Source of the DNA: Papio anubis
Taxonomy: Eukaryota; Chordata; Mammalia; Primates; Cercopithecidae
DNA length: 64,000 bases
Assembly: GCF_008728515.1 (NCBI RefSeq)
Contig: NC_044981.1
Location: forward strand, 2,594,538 to 2,658,537
Direction: 5' to 3'
The notes beneath the pieces were generated by a model. It was given only the letters and a program-made list of their open reading frames with translations, was not told the origin of the DNA and did no database searches. Shown piece by piece: positions 48,965-59,059 of this stretch. The position numbers were made by a program, and so were the translations under genes. Within the stretch, counting starts at the first letter, position 1. Every line of letters begins with the position of its first letter.

Positions 48965-49194
48965 GCCGGCCATGTTCATAGAGGATAAGGCAGTAGACAC
49001 CCTGGCTTACCTCAGTGACGGTGACGCCCGAGCTGGGTTGAACGGACTGCAGCTGGCGGTGCTGGCTAGGTTAAGCTCTAGGAAGATGTTCTGTAAGAAG
49101 AGTGGGCAATCCTATTCTCCCAGTAGAGTTCTGATCACAGAGAATGACGTGAAGGAGGGCCTACAGCGATCCCACATTTTATACGACCGGGCAG
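48965..49194 (+). CDS. WRNIP1: WRNIP1 exon 4 (split codon 419 to split codon 496)
   Basis: This exon encodes PAMFIEDKAVDTLAYLSDGD and then ARAGLNGLQLAVLARL: the AAA+ lid with the conserved GDAR sensor 2 segment, where the arginine contacts nucleotide phosphate in this family. It ends at ILYDRAG. The acceptor is GTTTCAG|G and the donor GCAG|GTAAGT. Length is 230 nt, entering at phase 2 and leaving at phase 1, compatible with exon 5. Confidence 0.96.
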
Positions 49195-50649
49195 GTAAGT
49201 AATTGACCTGTGGAAAGAGTGAGACTGTATGGAAAGAAGTGGGTGCACACATTCTCATTTCCGGAAGCCTGACTTTCAGCTGGGTCCAAAGCATTCCAGT
49301 GATTCTCAGGTGGATCTCCATGTTGGTATTAAGCCTTCCACACAGGGCTGACCTTTCCAAAGAGAGGCATGAAGCAGAGGTTGCCCTGTTGAGAATCTAG
49401 AGGAGTTTTGGGGTTGGAAATGGCAGGCTGCACATTCACCTTAGAAGGTAGTTGGCTATTCCCCACCTTGTAGAATACAATCACTTTTGAAAGCCTGTGC
49501 CTTCACTTGACAGTGAATATGTTTTGTGATCATTTACAGTGGCAGTAAATAAAAAGAGGGCTTTTGCCATAATGACTTACTAGTTTGAATGGAGAATTAA
49601 AATGCTTTATTTCTAGAGTCGATACTAAAAAATAAATTGTCATGGATCTTGAAGTTTTTATTTTATGTAGTAGCTTTTTCAAAAATTTAATTTTGCTGTG
49701 TGCACTTAATCTGTTTGTGTAGAACTGCATTTACAGATAGCAGATTTGATAGCAGCTCTTATTAAATCTATGACCTGCCAATATTAAATGTCATTAGCAC
49801 AGCACGTTTGCATCTTTTTATAAAAGAAGTGGGAGGTGAAGATAACATACTGTAGATGAGCAAACTGCTGCCGCTTGAGCATTTGTGGGACTTTGGATGG
49901 AGTCATATTGCAGTAACTGTGGAATATAATTTCCACATTTTTAAAAGCTCTGCCAGAAAAGGAAGCTGATAACTGAATGTTCCAGATCTCACGTAGGCTG
50001 TGCCACGTGACAGTGGAGAGTCCTTACTGGTTAGAGAAGGGGTGGAGGGGCTTAAGAATGACTTTGGTTCCAGGCACTGCCTCTTTGTGGGTGAGCACAC
50101 CCACTGCATGACCTTGGGGGGCTGACCAAAGCTTTCTGGCTTTAGCGTGCCTCAGCTGATGGCAGCTCGAGGGTGTTCATTAGTGCTGAGGACACACTGG
50201 CAAGTTGAACAGACAATCCTGTCTACATTGTGGTGTGAGGGTGCCCGCAGCGGGGCCTTCTCACATGGCTGGCTCTCCCCTGTGCTCTGGAGCACGATGG
50301 GAATGCTTGCAAAGTCTGGAAAGCAACGCGTTCTAGGTGTAGAGCCCTGCTTAACTTTTGGCCAAACAGAAAAATTGTAGATATGAACCAGAAAAAAGAT
50401 TTTAAGACAAAAAATCTCACTGTGCCAGGATCTCCATGGTTTCTCAGGTGCAGCAGCAGCGGTCTCTCTCCCTCGTTGTAGGTGTCCCAAAGGGTTTGCC
50501 TTGTTTTGATTGGAACGACTAGGACTGTTCTTTGACATTTTATCAGACTGTCAGTTGAGATCTGTATAACATGGCATTCACTAACACTCAGTCATCGAGT
50601 ATTTTATAGGTGTATTCATTTTTGAAATTCTCAAAATTAACTTTATGGA

Positions 50650-50765
50650 GATAGCTATTAATATTACCCCCATTGTAAGATAACAAAACTTGCCTGCGTT
50701 CACAAAGCAAGCAGTGAAACTGACCCTTAAATCCAGGTCTGACTGGTTCCCAAGACTGTCCTTCC
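50650..50765 (-). mobile_element. MIR fragment in intron 4
   Basis: ttacccccattgtaagataa and aaatccaggtctgactggtt resemble the antisense MIR 5' part. Confidence 0.6.
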
Positions 50766-51484
50766 CCCCATCCGCGTTTGCCTCCCACCAGCCTTGCCAT
50801 GCTGTTACTGATCTCACCCATTACCTCATGCTCCTGAGAGGGGTCACCCCTCCAGGCACGTACACACAGGGCGGATCTTGGAGGGGTTCAGTCCTAGGAA
50901 TCCCACTTCTGGAGCCCCACATTGCAGAACGCTGCATAGTGGGGATCACCTTGTCTATAGCTCGGAGCTGGGGGGCGGTGGAGGCTGCCTAGTGCCACAG
51001 CCTTAAGAACCCCACATCCTACACATCTTCCTAGTATGAGCGTGCTCACACACCCCACCCCAGTGCAGCATGTCTGCCCCACAGTGGATCCGCAGACGTG
51101 TAAATATCATTCAGATCCTGGAGAAAGCTGCTTTTCCAGGCTTTGCTCTATAAATAGGGATGGTGGAAGCATTGCCCTGGAAACCTGTTAGCTTATACTC
51201 TTGGGCCTTTTTATAACTTGAGTGAGACAAAGACCCACCCCCGGAGTTGTTATTATTTTTTCATATGTCACCTAGTACATAGTTACCCACTGGTAGGATC
51301 CAGTGATGTTTCGGCATCAGAGTGAAGGAATTTCTAAATGAGAGCAAACTCTTTGCCATGCATTGACATCGGGGTTCTATATAAGTCGGTAAAGTTCAGG
51401 TTATAAAGCAGTGTATAATAAAAGCAAACATGGAAGGTAGCATAGAATAATACTAGTATCTTTCACTGTTGCAAAAGAATCTTT

Positions 51485-51670
51485 CTACAGTGCCTGCTCT
51501 GTGCCAGGCATGTGTTATTTAATACAGCCCTGTGAGGTAAGTGATCTCGTTGTTCCCATTTTACAGATGAGAAACCTGAGGCACAGTGAGGATCAGGAAC
51601 TTGCCCATGGCCCATAAGCTTGGGGGTCCAGCCCAGGCTGCCTGGTCCCGGAGGCTGTGCTCTTGTCCGT
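51485..51670 (-). mobile_element. MIR in intron 4
   Basis: tgctctgtgccaggcatgtg then cccattttacagatgagaaa and cctgaggcacagtgagg follow the antisense MIR consensus. Confidence 0.85.
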
Positions 51671-53178
51671 TACACTGGTGGTACTGGTACTGCCCCTGAC
51701 ATTGACAACGTGGGAAAAGATGACTCACCTGTGTAGGGGGAGTTTAAATTTGACATAAAGTGGCCCGGGTCGTTTCTTCCGGCCCCCGTGCCCGTGAGCT
51801 TAGCCAGGCCTGTTATCTGCTACCCTCTTCCCCGCCTTCCTCCACCGTGCGAAGGAGCAGAGCGTAGCCAGAGTGCCTGGGCCAGCAGGATGAGGGAGTG
51901 GGCCAGAAGCATGCAGATTTCATCCAGGACACCCACTCTGCCAGTGTCCATAGCCCTCTGACTGCACCAGGAGTCCTGCACAGGAGACACTCAGTTCATC
52001 CTCAGAAATCCAGTAGCTGGACTGACCCGTCCATCTGCCCTGGTTCTCAGAAACCAGAATCACTCGGGCTGAACCGTAGGTCCTGCAGGTCTTCCCCCTG
52101 TGGGCGGCCAGCATCTTCTGCTTGCTCTCTTCTCCACCTGAAGACCAGCTGTCATCTTACCAACGAGCTCAGCTGCCAGGATTTGACTGGCGCCAGTCGT
52201 ATTGTGGACATGGGCTTATGCTGAGCACAGACCAGGTGCTCCTCTGGGAGGAGTGAGACTCACAGGAACACCATCCTGTGCTTTCTCCTGAGGAGGGCGC
52301 CCCCTCCTTGAACTTACCTAAGGGACGATGGCCAGAGAATAGTGAAATGTGTGCAGGTGCCACTGCTTAGTTCCTGAGAACTGTTTAGCTGTCACTTTTT
52401 GCCCTTAAATATGCCTTTTTTTTAAAGCACATTTCACTGATTTCGTGTGAATCCAGGGTAAAAGTGGGATAAGACCAGGCGGTGAGAGAGTGGACTTCCA
52501 TACTTTCAGGGCGGGAGCTGGCAGTGCATGTGTCGATCCTTCTGGGACCCCGCCACACAGGTGTCCCCACAGCAAGGCTGGCAGAAGGAGGTTTAAATGA
52601 CCACAGGCTTTGGATATCAGAAAGGCAGCTGGAAATGACACTGAGGAACAGATGGGCTAGGAACAGATGGGCTATAACAGCTGCTTGTGCCACTTGGCTC
52701 TATATCCTCCTGGCTCCGACCAGGCCCACCGTTGATTTTCCTCCGGTAGATGGTAGGCCACAGGATGGAGCCAGCACGTGAGACTTGCCCTCCCTCCACT
52801 CTTGTCTCTGGCAAATCCACCAGCTGGGAGGACCACCTTTCCCAGTGAACGTCCCCTCCCCCCGCCTCTGTGCCTGTGTGTGCAGTCCATGTGGACAGCC
52901 ACAGGTTTCTGCTGCAGCAGCCTCTTCCCCTGAATAGGCCTGGGTTACTGAACAGGCTCCCCGGCCCCGCAGAGAACAGCGCTGGGGCATGTCCTGGGAT
53001 TAAGCCCAAGCAGCCGGTCCACCCCACTCAGCACAGTTAAGGCGCTGCCCAAACCTCTCCTCGGCTTTCTCAGGGCCTTTATTAGCTCAGGCTTCCTGGA
53101 AGTCAGCCAGCGGGGGTGAAGATGGCTTGGGCGCCCCTCCTGTGAGCTCTGTGTGAGTGGTGGTTTTTGTGATGTCAG

Positions 53179-53334
53179 GTGAGGAGCATTACAACTGCAT
53201 CTCCGCCCTGCACAAGTCCATGCGGGGCTCCGACCAGAACGCCTCCCTCTACTGGCTGGCTCGCATGCTGGAGGGAGGAGAGGACCCGCTCTACGTGGCG
53301 CGGAGGCTCGTCAGGTTTGCCAGCGAGGACATAG
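53179..53334 (+). CDS. WRNIP1: WRNIP1 exon 5 (residues 496-548)
   Basis: The exon completes Gly496 and encodes EEHYNCISALHKSMRGSDQN followed by ASLYWLARMLEGGEDPLYVA. This is the conserved MgsA/RarA C-terminal region, where HYNxISAxHKSxRGSDxxAxLYWLARMLxxGEDPxYxARRLxR is a family hallmark and mediates oligomerisation. The acceptor is GATGTCAG|GT and the donor ATAG|GTGAGT. Length is 156 nt, phase 1 in and phase 1 out. Confidence 0.96.
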   Translation: MRSITTASPPCTSPCGAPTRTPPSTGWLACWREERTRSTWRGGSSGLPART

Positions 53335-54095
53335 GTGAGTGTGACTGGAGGGTCCCAGAGCCCTGTGTCCGTGAGGATGGGGAAATGGCTGACAGTTACC
53401 TCGTGGCGTCGTCAGGCGTGGCTGGGCGGGGTGGGTAGGGGCGGGAAGAATGTCTCGGGGCTGTGTGAGACCGGCAGGAGAAGACGGGCAGAGGTAAGAC
53501 TATGCCTGAGCTCAGTCGTTTATCTCTTGGTGTATGTGCTTTTGAATGTTTGTGTTCATAAAGTCACCATTTTCTGTTTCCTGTTCGGGAATGTTTTTAC
53601 TAACATGAGTGGCTATTCAGAGTATTGCAATAAGATGAGCTGCTTTTAAATTTGCTTTGAAGTCAGGTGTTCAAGGTTTTCTTTGGGCAGCTCCCGAGGT
53701 AGAAATGGAAGACTCTGGACACTATGTGAAGAAGATCAGGAAAGCCTCCTCTTCTTTGGTCTTAGGGGATGTTTTGTTTTTAGTGTTTGCATCCTGGCGA
53801 ATGTCTCCATAGCCTTCACTTCTTGTGTTTGTTGTACAGAGACTCATGTTTTTCTAGATGTAGAGTTTTTATCCACACGGAAACAGTTCTTAACACCGCA
53901 CAGTAACCACTCACTAAACATTTCTTGCATAAGTTCATGTGATCAGAGACTAGAGGTAAGTCAGTCCGTGTTGCTACATGGGATTGTTTCGGTCACCAAG
54001 TGTACAAGCAGTGGTGGTCTGTGGTCACCTGCACATAGGCCAGGAGGACAGTGTGTGTCATGACTGAAGCTCTCCTTTGTCTCTGTGTGTGGCAG
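53335..54095 (+). other. WRNIP1: WRNIP1 intron 5
   Basis: Short intron of 761 bases from GTGAGT to TGTGGCAG. It holds no recognisable repeat or gene. Confidence 0.85.
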
Positions 54096-54175
54096 GTCTG
54101 GCAGACCCGTCTGCATTAACACAAGCGGTTGCTGCCTACCAAGGCTGTCACTTCATAGGCATGCCCGAATGTGAG
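54096..54175 (+). CDS. WRNIP1: WRNIP1 exon 6 (residues 548-574)
   Basis: This exon completes Gly548 and encodes LADPSALTQAVAAYQGCHFI then GMPECE, within the MgsA C-terminal domain (E/DDIGLADP and the GxPE motif typical of the family). The donor is GAG|GTAAAG and the exon leaves phase 0. Exons 1-6 sum to 1722 nt, exactly 574 codons. Confidence 0.95.
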
Positions 54176-54766
54176 GTAAAGTAATCAGCTCAGTTCTTGC
54201 AGATCACTTCTTTTCTCTCTTGTGCTCTGTCCCTTTGTAGATTGGAATAAATGTCCCTCCTTCACCATTGATGTATTGGGCCCACTGAATATGCTGCTTG
54301 GCTTTTGAATTCCAATTGTAGACTCTTAGACTCCTAGAGAGGGAAACCTTCTGTGTCAACGAGGTCATGTTTCAAACTGTCCTCAGGATTCCGGGATTCA
54401 GAGCACATGCTCCACATTTTCCAGGGAGCAGAAATGTTAAAGGAGCTGAACGGGAAGCCTCTGCAAGTTTGTCCCCAGAGCAGCTTCATATTCATCTCTG
54501 TTATACATTGGGGGCTTAAGAAAAGTTTAATTTAGTAGAAAGTCCTTCCATTAAAAAGAAATGAAAACCACTCACCTGTTTTGCCTCTTACCTCATGGGA
54601 GTTTCTTCTCTCTGTGATAGGTGGTTGCCCAGACTGTAGGCACAAAAGGGGGCTAATGAAGGCATGTGGGGATCTTCTCAGAACTACCTAGAGCTGTGTC
54701 AGAAGGGGCTCTGCAGAACGGAAGCTCGGCATCTTGCTAGTAAAATGTGTCCTCTGTGTCATTTAG
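54176..54766 (+). other. WRNIP1: WRNIP1 intron 6
   Basis: Intron from GTAAAG to the apparent original acceptor CATTTAG (ending 54766), which is followed by GTGCTTCT, the expected start of the last exon. Its last ~160 bases are duplicated immediately downstream; see the repeat at 54605-54920. Confidence 0.65.
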
Positions 54767-54920
54767 GTGCTTCTCTCTGTGGTAGGTGATTATCCAGACT
54801 GTAGGCACAAAAGGGGCTAATGAAGGCATGTGGGGATCTTCTCAGAACTACCTAGAGCTGTGTCAGAAGGCCTGCAGAAATGGTAGCTCAAAGCATCTTG
54901 CTAGTAAATGTGTCCTCTGT
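54605..54920 (+). repeat. ~165-bp tandem duplication across the intron 6/exon 7 border
   Basis: Copy 1 (54605-54769) and copy 2 (54770 to about 54920) share long identical blocks, such as ccagactgtaggcac, ggctaatgaaggcatgtggg and catcttgctagtaaa. They differ by scattered substitutions and 1-2 base length changes (for example ggggg against gggg). The copies meet at a CTTCT microhomology, just inside what should be the first codons of WRNIP1 exon 7. The pattern of small indels looks like low-quality sequence, so an assembly artefact is possible. Confidence 0.85.
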
Positions 54921-54942
54921 AAATACAGTGCCGGGCCCAGTG

Positions 54943-55203
54943 TGTGTGGTCTACTTTGCCAGAGCTCCAAAGTCCATTGAGGTGTACAGCGTCTACAACA
55001 ACGTCAAAGCCTGCCTGAGGAACCACCAGGGGCCCCTGCCCCCCGTGCCCCTGCACCTGAGGAACGCGCCCACGAGGCTGATGAAGGATTTGGGCTATGG
55101 CAAAGGCTACAAGTACAACCCCATGTACAGCGAGCCTGTGGATCAGGAGTACCTGCCTGAAGAGTTGAGGGGAGTCGATTTCTTCAAGCAGAGGAGGTGC
55201 TGA
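54943..55203 (+). CDS. WRNIP1: WRNIP1 exon 7, C-terminal 86 residues, 5' edge disrupted
   Basis: From 54943 the frame encodes CVVYFARAPKSIEVYSVYNN and so on to VDFFKQRRC, with stop TGA at 55201-55203. This matches the human C-terminus (residues 580-665 from memory). It includes the conserved PVPLHLRNAPTRLMKDLGYG and YKYxP motifs of the family. Human exon 7 should open VLLAQC. Here GTGCTTCT is found at 54767-54774 after a good acceptor, but it then runs into duplicated intron sequence and a stop (TAA at 54818). The later acceptors (AG at 54927-54928 and 54939-54940) enter the body of the exon in the wrong frame. An extra GT in tgtgtgtgg (54941-54949) adds to this. As written, the gene cannot be spliced to a full-length protein; this may be a sequence error. 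Confidence 0.9.
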   Translation, partial: CVVYFARAPKSIEVYSVYNNVKACLRNHQGPLPPVPLHLRNAPTRLMKDLGYGKGYKYNPMYSEPVDQEYLPEELRGVDFFKQRRC

Positions 55204-55675
55204 CTCCTCAGGCCGTGACAGCAGAAGGATGTTGCTTTTTTTAAGAGAGGGCCAGAAAGAAAGAAACTGGATTGCAAAGTTGGTTGCCTGGTGGAAGTTA
55301 GAACAGACCAACATTTCGTGCCAGAAATTTAAGAGTCTCATAGGTGGAGGCACAGTTATTTCAACTAAATGTGTAACTTTGAAATTGTGTTCGTTTGCAC
55401 TTGGTGCAGCGGTTATGCTTATGAAAATATCTGGCAGCTTTGTGCAATGAATTAATGTTATAAGGAATTATCTATTTTGTCATAGTATTTAAGTCATAAT
55501 GTCATTTCAGAATTCAGTTCTGTAGGATTTTTTTTTTCTTTAAAAAATGTATATTCTGGGTAGTTTTAATTGGTAAAAGAAAATGTAATTGTGATTTAAT
55601 ACTGCATAGTGTTTTGGGTATTTTTTTTATATGCAAAGGTCTTATGAGCCAATAAAACTATTTCAAAGTACTCTT
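55204..55675 (+). other. WRNIP1: WRNIP1 3'UTR
   Basis: About 470 bases of AT-rich sequence follow the stop codon and end shortly after the AATAAA signal at 55651. No repeat interrupts it. Confidence 0.8.
55651..55656 (+). terminator. WRNIP1: WRNIP1 polyadenylation signal
   Basis: A canonical AATAAA lies about 450 bases after the WRNIP1 stop. Cleavage would be expected 10-30 bases downstream, near 55670-55685, where a GT-rich stretch (ttggattctgtcacggtttt) follows. Confidence 0.8.
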
Positions 55676-56102
55676 GGATTCTGTCACGGTTTTCCTGCCT
55701 GGATCTGGGTGCCAGCACTGCCACCATTGCGTTTGGGGGGTGGTACTGGGAAGGAGAAGTCACCCGGGGTAGGAAGAGCGGGGAGCACAGTTGAGGAGTC
55801 AGCGTTATCTTGTTGAAAGTTCACTCTGATTTCTTTAAAGGAATACATGAAAGAATTCTTCTTTAAATGGCTTGTAGAAGACTCCAGTAGTCCCATGCCC
55901 ATTCCTCCCCACTTGCCCCGGTTTCTTCTTGCAGCTCCGTATTTCTAAACAGTCATTTTTCTTTTACTTTTTGTGTGTCCTGAACACAAAATACGCCACT
56001 CCCCGCTCAGCTGAGCGTTACTTGTCCCTACTGCCACTTCCTCTCCCTCTCCTCAGTCGCATGTTGTGCATATTCCCACAAGGGTGGCCCCTTCAGGTAG
56101 TC

Positions 56103-56260
56103 GGTTCTCCTCCCGCCGTTGTGTGGTCCCTCCTGGTGTCCTCCTGCCTTGTCTGGGAGGCTCCCGGCTGTTGGCCTGGTGGGTTCTCCTCCCGCCGTTG
56201 TGCAGTCCCTCCTGGGGTCCTCCTGCCTTGTCTGGAAGGCTGCTGGCTGTTGGCCTGGGA
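56103..56260 (+). repeat. 79-bp tandem duplication downstream of WRNIP1
   Basis: Units at 56103-56181 and 56182-56260 both start ggttctcctcccgccgttgt and end gctgttggcctgg. They differ by scattered substitutions. The unit is pyrimidine- and GC-rich. Confidence 0.9.
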
Positions 56261-56909
56261 CGTCCTCTGCCTTTATTCTGAGTGAGATTCCCATTTTCTG
56301 GATGCTCCATCCTGCCGCCTTGGTTTATTCCACTCTTTCAGTGCCGCCCATCCTCTAGTAGTTGTACCAGGCTGGAGGGACTGTACATGGCAGAGGCTTG
56401 GCCCCGACCGGCTTCCCTCGTTGTGTCTGGAGTGGTTGCACCGTAGTGTGCAGCTGCCAACCCCGGAATCTCCCTTCGTCATCACCCCGGAGCTTTGCTT
56501 TACCTCTCCCTGCGCCCTGTCTGATGACAGGACTGACTGCGCGCTCTGGCACAGGTGGCCTGTACCCTCTAGTAGCTTCATGGAGCAGGGATGTGTGGAG
56601 GAAAAATATTTTTAGACCCCGAGAGACTCAAAATGCTTTTATTCTACCTTCAGACATGTCTGAGAGTTTGGCTAGGAATAAATTGTAGGTAAGAAATTAC
56701 CATTGTTTTACACTTACCCACATTGCTGTCAAGTTTGAAGGCATCCTGATGTGTGTGGTCTTTTGTTTGTAACCTCTGTCAGCTTGTAGACTCTTCTGTC
56801 TTTGCTCCCTGTGTTTTAAAAGTCTGCACTGGGCACTTGGTGGGCCTTTCAACCTGGAAATTCCTGTCTTTCAGTTCTCAGGAAGTTTCTTTTTTTATTC
56901 AATAAATTT

Positions 56910-57203
56910 ATTTGTTTATGAAAGACCAGCTCTTGCTCTTTTGCCCAGGCTGGAGTGCAGTGACGCAGTCTCGGCTCACTGCAACCTCCACCTCCCAGGT
57001 TCAAGCGATTCTCCTGCCTCAGCCTCCCAAGTAGTTGGGACTACAGGCGCCTAACACCACACAAGGCTGATTTTTGTATTTTTAGTAGAGACAGGGTTTC
57101 ACCATGTTGGTCAGGCTGGTCTCAAACGCCTGACCTCAGGTGATCCACCCACCTCAGCCTCCCAAAGTGCTGGAATTACAGGCGTGAGCCACCGCGCCTG
57201 GCC
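56910..57203 (-). mobile_element. Alu
   Basis: Antisense Alu from agaccagctcttgctctttt to gccaccgcgcctggcc. Confidence 0.9.
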
Positions 57204-57229
57204 TCAATAAATATTGAGTGCCTGTTTTA

Positions 57230-57790
57230 TGCTAAGCATTCTTGTTGATGTTGGAAACACATCAGTGAGCAGAAGAGACCAAAAATTCTGTGTTCTTGGA
57301 GCCTATGGTATGAAAAATATTATGTTAATATGCCAAGTAGTGATAAGTGCTAGACTAAGGAGAAAATGAATGAAAGATTGGATATGGAAAGGGTAGGGAG
57401 GTATGGGTGCAGTTTTAGTAGAGTGGCCAAGGTGGATCTCACCAAAGAAAGTGTTTGAGCCAAGACTTCAAGGAAGTGAACGTGACTTTCAGACACCCGG
57501 GAAAAGATCATTTCAGGCAGAGAGAAAAGCAAGTGCAAAGGGCCTGAGGGAGGGAGCACGGCTGGGTGGGTTCAGTGTCCAGTAAGGAGCCCAGTCTAGC
57601 CGGAGGGGAGGAAACAGTGGTAGAAGCCGAGGCCGAGGATCATGGAGCTTCAGATAAGGTGGGACCTTTTAGGTCACGGTAAGGACTTTGACTTTTACTC
57701 AGGGTTTCCCCCAAAGGAGTGTCGTGATGAGACTTTGATGTAGGGATCCCTTGCCACAGTGTTGAGACTAGACGGTAGGTAGGGTCAGGC
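57230..57790. mobile_element. Ancient interspersed repeat, unnamed
   Basis: gtgataagtgctagactaag, tttcaggcagagagaaaagc and aagtgcaaagggcctgaggg belong to an old, widespread dispersed repeat whose later part is represented at 22855-23140. Family not named. Confidence 0.5.
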
Positions 57791-58296
57791 TCATCTTTTC
57801 GGTCAGGTAGGTCAAGGCATGGCTCCCTGCGTTCTGAGTGCCAGGTAGGGAAAGAGGAAAGTCGTCATTCATCAATCAGTGTGTGCCTATCACTTTGATC
57901 TTCTGATTGAAATGGTGCCCAAGCCCCTGGCTCTGTCTGGGGCCCTCTGGTTCAGATCTTCCCATGGCCTGGAGTAGGAGAGGGTGTCTGGGGACCCATC
58001 TTCCTCTTCCCTACCTGCTGCCACCTTCCAAGCCTCTGAGACGTTTGCCACTTTGATGCCTTGGCATTCTCCACTCGACTTGCCAGGTCAGTTGTCATTT
58101 GCCCGTCATGTTTCCACCTCCAGCATCATGTTGCCATTATTTCCCTTGTTCTCCTCACTTTTAAGGATTGATGGCTTTTAAGGATTCCTTTATTGTATTT
58201 TCGGTGGAGGCTTAGGAGGAAATAAAATTACACATGCGTCCAATCCATTATCTTTACTAGTATTTCATTAAGAAATGTATAGCCCAGTTTTTTCTT

Positions 58297-58298
<2 letters not shown>

Positions 58299-58335
<37 letters not shown>

Positions 58336-58619
58336 AGATGGAGTCTTGTGCTCTTTTCCCAGGCTGGAGTGCAATGGCGTGATCTCGGCTCACTGCCACC
58401 GCCGCCTCCCGGGTTCAAGCACTTCTCCTGCCTCAGCCTCCTGAGTAGCTAGGACTACAGGCGCACACCACCATGCCTGGCTAATTTTTTTGTATTTTAG
58501 TAAAGACAAGGTTTTACCATCTTGCCCAGGCTGGTCTCGAACTCCTGACCTCAGGCATTCTGCCCGCCTCGGCCTCCCAAAGTGCTAGGATTATAGGCAC
58601 GAGCCGCCATGCTTGGCCA
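58299..58619 (-). mobile_element. Alu with 36-base T run
   Basis: Antisense Alu starting with an uninterrupted T run (58299-58334) and ending gagccgccatgcttggcca. Confidence 0.92.
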
Positions 58620-58650
58620 ATCTTGATTCTTTAAAAATAACATTTTTATA

Positions 58651-58955
58651 GGCCTATTGTGGTGGCTCATGCCTGTAATCCCAGCACTTTGGGAGGCCGA
58701 GGCGGGTGGATCATGAGGTCAGGAGATCGAGACTATCCTGGCTAACATGGTGAAACTCCATCTCCACTAAAAATACAAAAAATTAGCCGGACGTGGTGGC
58801 GGGCACCTGTAGTCCCAGCTACTCAGGAGGCTGAGGCAGGAGAATGGCATGAACTCAGGAGGCGGAGCTTGCAGTGAGCCGAGATTGCGCCACTGCACTC
58901 CAGCCTGGGTGACAGAGCGAGACTCCATCTCAAAAACAAAAAAACAAAAAAAACA
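58651..58955 (+). mobile_element. Alu
   Basis: Sense Alu from ggcctattgtggtggctcat to gagactccatctcaaaaac with an (AAAAAC)n-like tail. Confidence 0.9.
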
Positions 58956-59059
58956 GCAACAAAAAGAACACATTTTTGTTGGGGGATGGAGTTACTTTCA
59001 GATAAGAAGTGTGCTTGTGATGTAACCAGAGGTGACGTTAACTCCTAAACAAGCTTTTC

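Larger units (their letters stand above)
49195..53178 (+). other. WRNIP1: WRNIP1 intron 4
   Basis: A 4-kb intron with MIR remnants at about 50650-50765 and 51485-51670. The rest is unique-looking sequence, GC-richer towards the 3' end. No exon is recognised. Confidence 0.85.

Noticed and set aside
52385..53027. Overlapping minus-strand frames in WRNIP1 intron 4
   Set aside because: Multiple frames are open simultaneously, typical of GC-rich intron; no family resemblance.
54880..55203. Reading the 107-codon frame from ATG 54880 as an independent small gene
   Set aside because: Its 3' part is the WRNIP1 C-terminus; the first ~20 codons are duplicated intron sequence. It is a fragment, not a new gene.
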